Shown: positions 38,883 through 47,039, counted from the first letter of the stretch. The stretch: 64,000 nt of DNA from Syntrophales bacterium (GCA_023229765.1 JALNYO010000001.1:1-64000); one strand, 5' to 3'. The notes: generated by a model from the sequence alone, not told the origin. Program-made: numbers and translations.

Positions 38883-39168
38883 TTTAAATTATTTTGTGAG
38901 GATGTCGTCTTAATGCTTGTTTTTATTACTTTATTATGTCAGCACGGGAGGGGGTAAATCCCGGCATTGTACAATAATCTCATACAACTATTTACCAGTG
39001 GTGAATCAGGGCTCGGATACTTTTGCGGTAACTTATTGATAATTGATACATATTAATTAGTGAGATGGTGTATAAGAAAAAAATACATATAGCGGAACAG
39101 CGGCATGCCTCGCTGACGGATTTGCCCATGATCGGGAGGGGAGGTTTCCCGGAACGCTGAAAACTACC

Positions 39169-40761
39169 TCAAAAAGCCGGATTGCCGGCGGTCATGGCTT
39201 CCGTCCCCTGCGGAAAGAGTGGCAATTTAATGACGAATGTGGTTCCCTTGCCTATCGTGCTTTGCACCTCTATCTTGCCTCCGTGCCGCTCAATGATCCC
39301 ATAGGAAATGGAAAGACCCAGGCCAGTGCCCTTTTCCCCCTTCGTTGTGAAGAAGGGATCAAATATCTTCTCCAGATCGTCTTCGGCAATTCCCGCTCCG
39401 GTATCGGTTATTTTCAGGGAGACGCATTCATCCTGGTCGGTGTAAGTCCTGATCAGGATGCGGCCGCTATCTTCCATTGACTGGCTTGCATTGAGCAGGA
39501 TGTTGATGAAAACCTGTTCCATCTGATTTTCGTCGAATGGAATCAGCGGCAGATCGGGCTGATAGTCCCTGGCGATTTCGATATTCTGGAAGCTTGCCTG
39601 ACTGACAACAAGCTCGATCGTCGCATCCATAACGCTGTTGAGGGAAGATGGTTTTTTCTGCGGTATTGATTCGCGGGAAAAACTGAGCAAGCTCCTTACG
39701 ATCTTCGCGCAGCGCTGCGATTCTTTCAAGATCACATTCAGATCGTTTTGGGCCGAAGCATTCAGGCAGGGATTGCGAATTGCCAAATCGGCGTACATCA
39801 GGATCCCTGTCAAAGGATTATTGATCTCATGGGTAATTCCGGCCACCAGCCTGCCCAGCGACACCAATTTTTCGGAACGGACCAAGCGGGCCTGCATTTG
39901 CTTAATTTCATTTGTTCTTTCAGCAACCTTCGCCTCGAGATTTTTTCCCCATTCCTCCAGTTCTCTACGGGCGGTCTTGAGATTTGCCGTCATCTTGTTG
40001 AAGGCGTCGGAAAGCTCCCCCACCTCATCGCGTGAGCTATTTTCAACTACGGCATCCAGGTTTCCTACTGCTATCTTTTTTGTCTGCACCAACAGATTCT
40101 TCAGCGGCCGATTGACAAGTCGATTGGTAAAAAAGACGATGGCCAGCAAGATGGATAAAAGGATGATAACGGTTATGACAATAATTTTATTGCGATAATA
40201 TCTGATTAATGCGTGCATGTTTTCCAGGGAGACGACGATATCCAGGACGCCGAGGATTTCATTCCGGGGAGGATGGAAGTGGCAGGAAGAGACGTAACAG
40301 CTTTTTTCGTTGTAGATGGCCTTGGCCATGCCTAAAACCTGTCTTCCCTGCCCGTCGAAAAAAATCCGGCTCCTGTTCATCGTGGATGCATGAACCTTCG
40401 GTTCTCCCAGCGTGTGGCACATATTGCATCCGGCCTCCTTTTTATCAAGGCGCCTGCCGAGTTCCTCCTTTTTGGTCGAGAAGCTGATGTGACCGCTTTT
40501 GTTGATCATTCTGATCTGATCTACCCCCTCCAGGGTGCCGACCTCCTGAATCATCTCATAAACCCTGTTTCTGTTATCCTCGAGCATTTCATAATGGGTT
40601 GATTTGATGATTGTTTCGCTCAATTTGTCGGCATCGGAGATCGCCGCCTTGAGAAGCATGTCTTGCAGGTTGGCAATATTGATGTAGGCAAAGAAGACCA
40701 TAAAGACAAGCAGGATAAGGCTTGTGATGATGGCCAGTTTGGAAATAAGACTGATGCGCAT
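39169..40761 (-). CDS. membrane sensor histidine kinase with c-type-heme motifs in its periplasmic domain
   Basis: This 530-residue kinase has TM1 (about 8-28) and a periplasmic domain (about 29-190). That domain carries CNMCH (C112, C115, H116) and a second, wider motif CYVSSCH (C155, C160, H161; CX4CH). TM2 (about 192-212), HAMP (RLVNRPLKNLLVQTKKI region) and a coiled coil follow. HisKA has H311 in GITHEINNPLTG, and HATPase has FDPFFTTK and GTGLGLSISYG. The motifs suggest covalent periplasmic heme, hence a redox or gas sensor. It lies upstream of, and on the same strand as, the formate dehydrogenase operon, and probably phosphorylates the 33377 regulator. Confidence 0.88.
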   Translation of the reverse strand: MRISLISKLAIITSLILLVFMVFFAYINIANLQDMLLKAAISDADKLSETIIKSTHYEMLEDNRNRVYEMIQEVGTLEGVDQIRMINKSGHISFSTKKEELGRRLDKKEAGCNMCHTLGEPKVHASTMNRSRIFFDGQGRQVLGMAKAIYNEKSCYVSSCHFHPPRNEILGVLDIVVSLENMHALIRYYRNKIIVITVIILLSILLAIVFFTNRLVNRPLKNLLVQTKKIAVGNLDAVVENSSRDEVGELSDAFNKMTANLKTARRELEEWGKNLEAKVAERTNEIKQMQARLVRSEKLVSLGRLVAGITHEINNPLTGILMYADLAIRNPCLNASAQNDLNVILKESQRCAKIVRSLLSFSRESIPQKKPSSLNSVMDATIELVVSQASFQNIEIARDYQPDLPLIPFDENQMEQVFINILLNASQSMEDSGRILIRTYTDQDECVSLKITDTGAGIAEDDLEKIFDPFFTTKGEKGTGLGLSISYGIIERHGGKIEVQSTIGKGTTFVIKLPLFPQGTEAMTAGNPAF

Positions 40762-41164
40762 GCGTTATGCTCCCGAAGAATGATGATGCGGGAATGCCCA
40801 GCCGGACGAAGCTGAATGTTAATAACCTGCTGCAACGGCAAAGATAATTTTACCGTAAGTTATCACGGGGAAATAGTCAAGATCGATTTGAAAACGGTTT
40901 CCCTTTCTGGAGGATTTGGAAAAAAGCACCCGAGTCAGGATAAATTTGTTCTACCCGATATAAAAGAAATATCGCGGCTTCACTGTTTTCGTCACACAAG
41001 TAAAATCAGGCATTTGTAAGGAGAACAAATTTATCGTGGCGCCCGAGTATTTTCTGTTTACTTTTTTTGAGGACTGGTGATAAAAAGCAAGAAAATATTT
41101 TGTTTCGCTTATTCCGGATGAGGATGGCAGGAGTTCGGCAAAATCAGGAAGGTATGACAGGAAA
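40762..41164. other. 403-bp divergent intergenic region
   Basis: AT-rich spacer between the heme-sensor kinase and trhA. No gene, RNA or convincing promoter was found on either strand. Confidence 0.5.
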
Positions 41165-41824
41165 ATGGCTTTGAATATAGATATTTCTCACTACACCCCC
41201 CGTGAGGAAGTGGCCAACAGCATTACCCACGGCATTGGGATAGTCTTTGGGATCGGGGCGCTCGTTATTATGGACGTTTTTGCGGCCCTGTTCGGGGATG
41301 CGTGGCATGTTGTAAGTTGCAGCATCTTCGGGGCGACGCTGATTATTCTCTACACGGCCTCCACCCTTTATCACAGCATCCCGCTCCAGAAGCCAAAAAT
41401 GCTGTTCAGGATAATAGATCACTCCGCGATATTCCTTCTGATTGCTGGTACATATACCCCGTTTACGCTGGTGAGTCTGCGCGGTCCCTGGGGTTGGTCA
41501 CTTTTTGGCGCCGTCTGGGGAATTGCACTTTTGGGGGTTGTTTTTCAGGTATTTTTGCTGCGCCGCTGGCCGTTGTTTTCGGTCGGCCTCTATGTTGGAA
41601 TGGGGCTCATTATCCTCATCGCAATAAAACCGCTTTTGGCGGCATTGTCTCCGACGGGGTTGCAACTGCTTGTCGCCGGAGGTGCGGCCTATATTCTGGG
41701 CCTGATTTTTTACGGCTGGAATAGACTTCCATACAGCCATGCCGTCTGGCACATCTTTGTCCTTGCAGGCAGCGCCCTGCACTTTTTGGCTGTGCTTTTC
41801 TATGTAATTCCGCTCGCTTCCTGA
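41165..41824 (+). CDS. trhA: hemolysin III / TrhA family membrane protein (PAQR superfamily)
   Basis: This 219-residue integral membrane protein has seven predicted helices. It carries the PAQR/HlyIII motifs: EEVANSITHGIG at the start, YTASTLYHSI, the FRIIDHSAIFLLIAGTYTPF region (quoted as IIDHSAIFLLIAGTYTP) and a late H in HAVWHIFVLAGSALHF. Bacterial members influence membrane energetics and lipid homeostasis; the old 'hemolysin' label is not good evidence of a toxin. It appears monocistronic. Confidence 0.9.
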   Translation: MALNIDISHYTPREEVANSITHGIGIVFGIGALVIMDVFAALFGDAWHVVSCSIFGATLIILYTASTLYHSIPLQKPKMLFRIIDHSAIFLLIAGTYTPFTLVSLRGPWGWSLFGAVWGIALLGVVFQVFLLRRWPLFSVGLYVGMGLIILIAIKPLLAALSPTGLQLLVAGGAAYILGLIFYGWNRLPYSHAVWHIFVLAGSALHFLAVLFYVIPLAS

Positions 41825-41937
41825 GAGATTTCGCCTTGGGATATTTACCGTATTGGTCGAGGTAAAATAGTCCGCTTTTATCAAATGCATCGCTGGCAGT
41901 TTTCCCCAGGGATTAACTGATTGAGGAGGTATAGTTA

Positions 41938-42891
41938 GTGGATGACTTCAGAATCGCCGTTGTCGGCATTGGCGCCACCGGGGCAGTTTTGGCGGCTGCC
42001 CTGCTCAAGACGGATCCGGAGACGATGCTTGTGAGCCCCAGAAACGGCTTGGGCGATAAGCTCCGCAAAGATGGCATCCGAATTTCCGGTGAAGTTGAGT
42101 ATCATGTTCCGGTGCGTTACTTCTTTGATAATATTGAAAAGTGCAAAGATCGCAATCCGAATCTTATTTTCGTTGCAACCAAAACCTTTCATCTTCCCCA
42201 GGTTTTAAAGGAGCTGAAGAGTGTTTTTAAGGAGGGGACGAAGATCGTCAGCACCCATAACGGTTTGGGCACGGAGGATCTGATTGCCGAAGCGTTTGGG
42301 GCGGAAGCGGCATTTCGCATGTCGCTCAATTACGGCGTTTCGCTGAAGGGGCCGGGGGAGGTGGAAATGGCATTTTTCAACCGCCCCAATCCTTTGGGCG
42401 CCCTGATTCCGGAAAACCGGGAAGCAGGCCTGCGAATCGCGCAAATGCTCTCGGCGGGCGGCCTGGACACGGAGTTTGTCGATGACATCAAACTCCATGT
42501 CTGGAAAAAGATGATCATGAAATGTACGATGGCCTCTATTTGCGCCGTCACGGACAAGACTATCAAAGAGGCCCTGTCGTTTGCCCCTACCAGAGAAATC
42601 GCCGATGCCTGCTTCGCGGAGGTTCTGGCGGTGGCCAAGGCAAAAGGATATGACCTCGGGGCCGACTATCTAACCCAGGCATTGGTTTATCTGGAAAAGG
42701 TGGGGGTTCACAAAGATTCCATGTGCGTCGATATCGCCAATAAAACACGTACCGAAATTGACTTTCTGGGAGGGAAGGTCGTGGAATACGGGCGAGAAAC
42801 CGGAGTTCCCACACCATGTTATGCAACAATGGCAAACTTGGTCCGGGCAATGGAAGACAAATACCTGGGAAAGCGTCCTTTTCGGCTTTAG
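41938..42891 (+). CDS. 2-dehydropantoate 2-reductase family protein (ApbA/PanE)
   Basis: This 317-residue NAD(P)-dependent reductase has an N-terminal Rossmann motif (VVGIGATGAVLAAAL) and the family's catalytic Lys region (FVATKTF and VWKKMIMKCTMASICA). The last part of the C-terminal helical domain holds CYATMANLVRAMEDKY. PanE reduces ketopantoate to pantoate for CoA synthesis; paralogues act on other 2-oxoacids, and no other pan gene is nearby, so a symbol is withheld. It starts at GTG 41938 with GGAGG upstream. Confidence 0.82.
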   Translation: MDDFRIAVVGIGATGAVLAAALLKTDPETMLVSPRNGLGDKLRKDGIRISGEVEYHVPVRYFFDNIEKCKDRNPNLIFVATKTFHLPQVLKELKSVFKEGTKIVSTHNGLGTEDLIAEAFGAEAAFRMSLNYGVSLKGPGEVEMAFFNRPNPLGALIPENREAGLRIAQMLSAGGLDTEFVDDIKLHVWKKMIMKCTMASICAVTDKTIKEALSFAPTREIADACFAEVLAVAKAKGYDLGADYLTQALVYLEKVGVHKDSMCVDIANKTRTEIDFLGGKVVEYGRETGVPTPCYATMANLVRAMEDKYLGKRPFRL

Positions 42892-43099
42892 ACATCTTTT
42901 TTAATTCGGATATGCTTGCTGAGCAATTTGCTAAAACGGCTTTTATGTTTTCATCATAATTGAGTTTAATTTGGGATAAATTATGGTCATATTTTGGGTC
43001 TTAAATGCTTAATTGGTCAGGTACTTTTTTTATTGCTACGAAAAAATCAGCCGGAGCGGCCCAGGAGGCTGCGATCCGGTGCAGCGGCTGGTTGGCAAC

Positions 43100-43468
43100 T
43101 CAATGAATACCTATCTGAATTTTAACTGCTTCTTCAACTTTGCGCATGTCCTCTTCAGAAAGAACGCCAGCGAGGTTGAGTAACCGTAATTTGCTTACAG
43201 TGGCCAGTTGATCTGCCATAGCCTTGCTTTCTTTGCCGTCAAAAACGACCCGTGCCTCACTTGGATAAAGACGATTTGTGTTGCTTGTAAGAGGGACAAC
43301 CTGAACTCTATTTAGGAATTTATTTGATGCATTATTACTGATGATTACGGCAGGACGTTTCTTTTTAATCTCCCCGCCAACAGAAGGATCAAAACTTACC
43401 CACCAAATTTCACATCGCTTTATGATCCACGTCCTTGATATTAATTTCAGCCCACTCCAAGGCTTCAT
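43100..43468 (-). CDS. mazF: MazF/PemK-family toxin (endoribonuclease)
   Basis: This protein is up to 122 residues. The toxin fold begins at IIKRCEIWWVSFDPSVGGEI (quoted to 20 residues), followed by KKRPAVIISN, VQVVPLTSN and DQLATVSKLRL, the standard MazF landmarks for an mRNA-cleaving toxin. The upstream antitoxin gene overlaps it. The ATG at 43468 gives 14 extra residues and poor ribosome signals. AAGGA sits 5 nt before an ATC (43424-43426) and 8 nt before an ATA, where homologues normally start, so a non-AUG start is possible. Confidence 0.85.
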   Translation of the reverse strand: MKPWSGLKLISRTWIIKRCEIWWVSFDPSVGGEIKKKRPAVIISNNASNKFLNRVQVVPLTSNTNRLYPSEARVVFDGKESKAMADQLATVSKLRLLNLAGVLSEEDMRKVEEAVKIQIGIH

Positions 43469-43640
43469 TTTCTCTTGTTTTGTCTTTTGCCATCTCGGCA
43501 TAGGCAGATTCGTAATCAGGACGAACAACATAAGGACGCACTATTTCCTGAACAAATCTAATTATTTTCCTTGGTCCAATTACTTTATGGAGTCCCGCGT
43601 AAACTTCTTCATCTACTGTTATGGTTAATTTTTTGTGCAT
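43410..43640 (-). CDS. antitoxin of MazEF-type pair
   Basis: This 76-residue protein starts MHKKLTITVDEEVYAGL, a ribbon-helix-helix-like opening, and has a charged C-terminal half (MAKDKTRENEALEWAE) suited to wrapping a toxin. GGAGG lies upstream of ATG 43640. It ends inside the toxin gene, giving translational coupling. A short palindrome ACACGTGT at about 43655-43662 in front of it could be the autoregulatory operator. A MITE copy lies 48 bp upstream. Confidence 0.8.
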   Translation of the reverse strand: MHKKLTITVDEEVYAGLHKVIGPRKIIRFVQEIVRPYVVRPDYESAYAEMAKDKTRENEALEWAEINIKDVDHKAM

Positions 43641-43687
43641 AGCAATACCTCCATTACACGTGTATCGTACGTATTAATAAGAAACAA

Positions 43688-43818
43688 GAGGTAATTGCAA
43701 AACCATTTGTCATTCCCGAACGTCTCTATCGGGAATATGGTTTTTCAAGCCGTTAGAACCAGATTCCCGCTCAGAATCGTTGCGGGAATGACAGAATGGG
43801 GAGTTTTGCAATTACCTC
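43688..43818 (+). mobile_element. MITE-like palindromic element, copy 2
   Basis: 131-bp copy in the same orientation as copy 1, with intact 16-bp ends (GAGGTAATTGCAAAAC / GTTTTGCAATTACCTC) and target duplication ACAA (43684-43687, 43819-43822). It lies between the MazE-like gene and the first attC-like site. Confidence 0.88.
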
Positions 43819-43851
43819 ACAAGTCAAAGAATATATTCATGAGAATTCGCT

Positions 43852-43911
43852 TGCCAACGCATTCTTCAGCGGGCGCTGCTTTTTGCGCTCCGCTGAAAGA
43901 AACTGTTCGGG
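43852..43911 (-). repeat. attC-like site A (integron cassette recombination site)
   Basis: A 60-bp quasi-palindrome. Its outer ends are GCCAAC and GTTCGGG. Its inner arms are TTCAGCGGGCGC and GCGCTCCGCTGAA, complementary except for one extra T, the kind of extrahelical base that marks attC sites. It begins 5 nt after the hemerythrin stop codon. Its end CCCGAAC (minus strand) is the exact complement of the GTTCGGG that begins the same cassette at site B. Confidence 0.55.
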
Positions 43912-43916
43912 ATTTA

Positions 43917-44453
43917 TTACCGATCTTCAAATCCTTCAACCAATGATTTGTATTTTTCGTGAATCATGTTCCGATCAAACTCCCAAAACTCTGCCAGCAT
44001 GGCCTGATCCTCTTCATCAGTAAAGTAAGTTCTGGATGAGGGGAAAAAAATCTTGTCTTCCTTCTCGATATGTCTGGGATAAAACTCGGCAAGGGTTTTA
44101 AAGTTGGCGGCAATGTCGGCCAAGGCAGTCTCATCCCCTTTCCGGTAGAGGTTGTTGGCTTCAACAAGCGCTTGGGTTGTCTGGCGCCCAAACAAATGCT
44201 CCTTGATCAGTTCTTTCATGATTTGACTGTCTTCTGCTTTCAACGCTTTTTTATTCAGTTCTCGAAAAAGAATATCCTCCTCCTTTCCGTGATGCGTCCG
44301 ATCGGCGTATACCCGGATGAAATCAACCGCTATATCCACGAACACAGGATCTACCGTGTGTTTCGATTCGATTTTGGCCAAGACGCCTTTAATAACCGAA
44401 AGCATTCGTTCAATCAGACGATGCTCTATCATGAGTGGGCCTCGTGCTTGCAT
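43917..44453 (-). CDS. hemerythrin HHE-domain protein
   Basis: This 178-residue cytosolic protein has the di-iron hemerythrin pattern: His in MIEHRLIE, HH and E in DRTHHGKEEDILF, His in IKEHLFGRQ, and H..E in YPRHIEKEDKIFFP. It binds two iron atoms through a four-helix bundle and probably senses or stores O2/NO, useful to an anaerobe. The gene fills an apparent integron cassette: attC-like site A directly follows the stop and site B lies upstream of the start, on the same strand orientation as the neighbouring toxin-antitoxin cassette. Confidence 0.88.
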   Translation of the reverse strand: MQARGPLMIEHRLIERMLSVIKGVLAKIESKHTVDPVFVDIAVDFIRVYADRTHHGKEEDILFRELNKKALKAEDSQIMKELIKEHLFGRQTTQALVEANNLYRKGDETALADIAANFKTLAEFYPRHIEKEDKIFFPSSRTYFTDEEDQAMLAEFWEFDRNMIHEKYKSLVEGFEDR

Positions 44454-44475
44454 ATTAGTGCCTCCTTTTTGTATT

Positions 44476-44537
44476 CCCGAACGTGGAGTTCACCGGGGCG
44501 CGGTTTTTTGCGCCTCCGGTGCAATGATTTGTTGGGC
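44476..44537 (-). repeat. attC-like site B
   Basis: A 62-bp quasi-palindrome with outer ends CCCGAAC and GTTGGGC. Its inner arms are TTCACCGGGGCGC and GCGCCTCCGGTGCAA, complementary except for two single-base bulges (T and C). It overlaps the 3' end of the antitoxin gene. Its GCCCAAC end (minus strand) is complementary in 6 of 7 bases to the GTTGGGG that starts the same cassette at site C. Confidence 0.55.
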
Positions 44538-44840
44538 TATGGAGTTTTGCGCAGCTCCGGCATGGAGTTGGAGACCCAGTGCACCGACTACTTTGAGGAT
44601 AGTATCAAAGCCAGGACTGCGATCACCGGAGAGAGCTTTATAAAGGCTTTCCCGTGACAGGCCGGCATCACGTGCCACTTGGGTCATTCCCTTCGCTCGA
44701 GCAATATCGCCCAGAGCCTTGGTGATCAACGCAGCGTCACCCTCCGCCTCCTCAAGGCAAGCTTCCAGATAGGCGGCCATCTCCTCCGGTGTTCGGAGAT
44801 GTTCTGCAACATCGTATCGGGTGGTGATGGTTTTTCTCAT
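44490..44840 (-). CDS. HTH antitoxin of RelE/HigA-type addiction module
   Basis: This 116-residue protein opens TRYDVAEHLRTPEEMAAYLE and carries a Cro/C1-like helix-turn-helix (MTQVARDAGLSRESLYKAL, about residues 52-70), then GDRSPGFDTILKVVGALGL. It matches the 'addiction module antidote' group that partners RelE-like killers. The start (ATG 44840) lies 11 nt after the toxin stop, a reversed toxin-antitoxin order as in higBA. The last ~16 residues are encoded by attC-like site B. Confidence 0.88.
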   Translation of the reverse strand: MRKTITTRYDVAEHLRTPEEMAAYLEACLEEAEGDAALITKALGDIARAKGMTQVARDAGLSRESLYKALSGDRSPGFDTILKVVGALGLQLHAGAAQNSIAQQIIAPEAQKTAPR

Positions 44841-44851
44841 TGGTGACTCTC

Positions 44852-45142
44852 CTATAAGTTATCTGCGAGGCGCTGGGCAATTCTGATATCATTGGCCTGG
44901 GTGTGCTTGTCACCTCCTGCCAACAGAATAACCACCGCACGCCCCCGCTTGGTGAAATACACTCTGTACCCTGGACCGTAATCGATTCGCAATTCAGAGA
45001 CACCATCCCCTACGGCTTTCACATCTCCTGCATTTCCGGCAGCCAGGCGCTCAATTCTGACCTGAACTCGCGCTCTTGCACGGAGGTCCCGCAGTCCGTC
45101 AAGCCACTGAGCGAAAGTCTCGGTTTTGCGTATTTCGACCAT
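44852..45142 (-). CDS. RelE-family toxin ('addiction module killer')
   Basis: This 96-residue basic protein starts MVEIRKTETFAQWLDGLRD and has RARVQVRIERLAAGN, VSELRIDYGPGYRVYFTKRG and VVILLAGGDKHTQANDI, the landmarks of the RelE/HigB-like killer group. Its presumed activity is ribosome-dependent mRNA cleavage. It is the first gene of the pair and has its own promoter with an overlapping palindrome at 45148-45176. Toxin-antitoxin cassettes with a private promoter are typical stabilisers of integron arrays. Confidence 0.88.
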   Translation of the reverse strand: MVEIRKTETFAQWLDGLRDLRARARVQVRIERLAAGNAGDVKAVGDGVSELRIDYGPGYRVYFTKRGRAVVILLAGGDKHTQANDIRIAQRLADNL

Positions 45143-45147
45143 GAGGT

Positions 45148-45176
45148 ATAGTAGCCTATAGGCTACAGCTTGTCAA
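45148..45176 (-). promoter_or_regulatory. promoter and operator of the RelE/HigA-type module
   Basis: On the minus strand TTGACA (45171-45176), a 17-bp spacer and TACTAT (45148-45153) lie just upstream of the toxin start. The perfect 16-bp palindrome GTAGCCTATAGGCTAC (45151-45166) covers the spacer and -10 and is the likely operator for the antitoxin. Confidence 0.78.
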
Positions 45177-45203
45177 TGCCTTTTAAGTCCTCGGAATTAT
45201 GCA

Positions 45204-45257
45204 CCCCAACGTTCGCGCAGCGGGTTATGCGGATTCCGTTTGAGCGATTTGTTGGCG
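45204..45257 (-). repeat. attC-like site C
   Basis: A 54-bp imperfect palindrome with ends CCCCAAC and GTTGGCG. Its inner arms are CGCGCAGCGG and CCGTTTGAGCG, with mismatches and one bulge. It is weaker than sites A and B. It begins the toxin-antitoxin cassette. Confidence 0.42.
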
Positions 45258-45608
45258 CCGCGCGAATCAGCACGCAGGCAACTATCAGGCAGGAGCTTCA
45301 GGCCTTCCCCAATCCGCCTGATATGTCGCGCCAACAAAACGTTCAAGCTTTAGCTTAGCTCCGCCGTTGCCGTCGCGCGCAGCGCGGCGGCAACAATTAA
45401 TATACGTACCCTCTAATATCACTGCTTTAAACAACATTTGTCCTTTGAATTGACGTTCATCTACGCGTAAATTTATTGAAAAGTCAAATAATTATTTATT
45501 GAATACTTCGTGTAAATGTGTTTATTATCAGTAAAAGCACAACACGGATCATCAATGATTACTGGTAAATGAACAGACGGTCGAGAAGGCATGGGGGAAC
45601 ATCTATAA
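45258..45608. other. gene-free stretch: apparent empty cassette and site D remnant
   Basis: 45252-45334 is bounded by the perfect 11-bp inverted repeat TTTGTTGGCGC / GCGCCAACAAA, exactly the complementarity expected between the two ends of one cassette. It contains no open reading frame, so it looks like an empty ~83-bp cassette. A short, doubtful attC-like site D (45329-45372, ends GCCAAC and GTTGCC) and a GC hairpin (45366-45394) follow. The rest is AT-rich leader of crcB. No fluoride riboswitch pattern was seen. Confidence 0.4.
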
Positions 45609-45986
45609 ATGGTTCAGAAAATCGTCTTGCTGTCGATAGCCGGCGCCTTGGGGACGCTTTCCCGTTACGGGTTTGCCGGATTGATTCAAAGATGTAGCGG
45701 CGCGTCATTTCCCTGGGGGACATTTGCGGTAAACATGGCAGGCTGTTTCCTGGCCGGTTTATTCTGGACTCTGTCGGAAAACCGCTGGGCTGTTTCCGGT
45801 GAAACCAGAATAATTCTCCTGGTCGGTTTTATGGGTTCTTTTACGACCTTTTCGGCGATGATCCTGGAAACGGGCATGCTGTTGCGTTCAGCGGAGTGGG
45901 TCAGCGCGGCGGCTAATCTGGCTATCCAGAATGGCCTGGGGCTCGCCGTTTTACTGGCGGGGATGGCACTGGGAAGGGTGCTGTGA
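45609..45986 (+). CDS. crcB: fluoride exporter CrcB/Fluc
   Basis: This 125-residue protein has four TM helices and exports fluoride across the inner membrane as a dual-topology dimer. Motifs: GALGTLSRYG, the pore motif GTFAVNMAGCFLAG, and GFMGSFTTFSAMILE with the central TM3 break and Phe residues. It starts at ATG 45609. A DUF190 gene follows 13 nt later, a pairing common in bacteria. Confidence 0.93.
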   Translation: MVQKIVLLSIAGALGTLSRYGFAGLIQRCSGASFPWGTFAVNMAGCFLAGLFWTLSENRWAVSGETRIILLVGFMGSFTTFSAMILETGMLLRSAEWVSAAANLAIQNGLGLAVLLAGMALGRVL

Positions 45987-45999
45987 TGGAGGATGAAAA

Positions 46000-46356
46000 A
46001 TGAAACTTCCTTATGAATCAGTATTATTGCGTGTTTTTATCGGCGAAAGCGACAAGGCCAACGGTCGACCGCTTCATGAAGTCATTGTCGAGGAGGCACG
46101 TAAACGGGGAATGGCGGGGGCTACGGTATTGCGCGGGTTTCTTGGTTTTGGCGCCAACAGCCGAATCCATACTGCCAAGATCCTGCGCCTTTCCGAGGAT
46201 CTGCCGATGGTAATCGAGATCGTTGATGCCGAGGAGAAAATAGAGGCTTTTTTGCCCGATCTGGATCAGTTGGTCGCAGAGGGGATGGTGACGCTCGAAA
46301 AGGTACGGGTGATTGTCTATCGGCACAACTCAAGGGTTTTATCCCCAGAGTCATAA
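46000..46356 (+). CDS. DUF190 family protein (CrcB-associated)
   Basis: This 118-residue PII-like small protein has LLRVFIGESDKANGRPLHEVIVE (quoted as LLRVFIGESDK), RGMAGATVLRGFLGFG, and the C-terminal VTLEKVRVIVY. DUF190 proteins are often encoded next to crcB and may have an unproven regulatory part in fluoride or ion handling. It is translationally close to crcB. Confidence 0.88.
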   Translation: MKLPYESVLLRVFIGESDKANGRPLHEVIVEEARKRGMAGATVLRGFLGFGANSRIHTAKILRLSEDLPMVIEIVDAEEKIEAFLPDLDQLVAEGMVTLEKVRVIVYRHNSRVLSPES

Positions 46357-46370
46357 CGAAAAAATGTGAA

Positions 46371-47039
46371 TTAATGAAACAATACGCTTTCCACATAATC
46401 GTGATAATCGTCCATGGCATTGGCAATTAAATCGACAGCCTCTTTTCTTCCGTAAATATGCGTAATTTCACAACGGCTTTTTTCGCCGCCCGGCATATCT
46501 TTATAGGTCAGAAAATAGTGTCGCAGACGTGCAACCACAGATTGCGGACAATCGGCGATGTCTTTGTATTCGCCGTAAACGGCGTCGTCTGCCAAGACGG
46601 CAATAATTTTATCGTCGGCCTCGGTGCCGTCCAACATACGGAAACCGCCTATCGGGATAGCTTGCACTAAAATATCGCCGTGCGTAATCTCCTTCTCCGT
46701 CAAAATGCAGACGTCCAAAGGGTCGCCGTCTCCCACAATTTCGGGACGTTTTAAGATTGTCGCACTTACGTCCCCGACTTTTTTACCGCAGTACGTTTGT
46801 GGAATAAAGCCGTACAAAGCCGGCAAAATGCTTGAATATTTTTGCGGACGGTCAATTGTCAAAAAGCCGCTCGCTTTATCTATTTCATACTTGACCGTGT
46901 CGGTGGGTACCATTTCTATAAAGCAGGTGACGATGTTCGGGGCGTTTTTGCCGATTTCCACACCGTGCCAGGGATGCGACTTGTAACGCAGCGACATCAA
47001 TTTCCCGATCGGGTCGATGGTATTTCTTTTTTCTCTCAT
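46371..47039 (-). CDS. ppa: inorganic pyrophosphatase (family I)
   Basis: This 222-residue enzyme hydrolyses PPi to two Pi and drives biosynthesis. Motifs: EIDKASGFLTIDRP, YGFIPQTYCG, the metal-binding GDGDPLDVCILT and DDKIIAVLADD, then KDMPGGEK. ATG 47039 is chosen; an in-frame ATG at 47084 lacks a ribosome site. Its coding sequence looks more AT-rich than its neighbours, which could mean a different origin. It is convergent with the DUF190 gene. Confidence 0.88.
   Translation of the reverse strand: MREKRNTIDPIGKLMSLRYKSHPWHGVEIGKNAPNIVTCFIEMVPTDTVKYEIDKASGFLTIDRPQKYSSILPALYGFIPQTYCGKKVGDVSATILKRPEIVGDGDPLDVCILTEKEITHGDILVQAIPIGGFRMLDGTEADDKIIAVLADDAVYGEYKDIADCPQSVVARLRHYFLTYKDMPGGEKSRCEITHIYGRKEAVDLIANAMDDYHDYVESVLFH

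Noticed and set aside
45373..45608. Fluoride riboswitch in front of crcB
   Set aside because: No GGCGATGG-type start or CTGATG pseudoknot pattern of the crcB motif was found in the leader.
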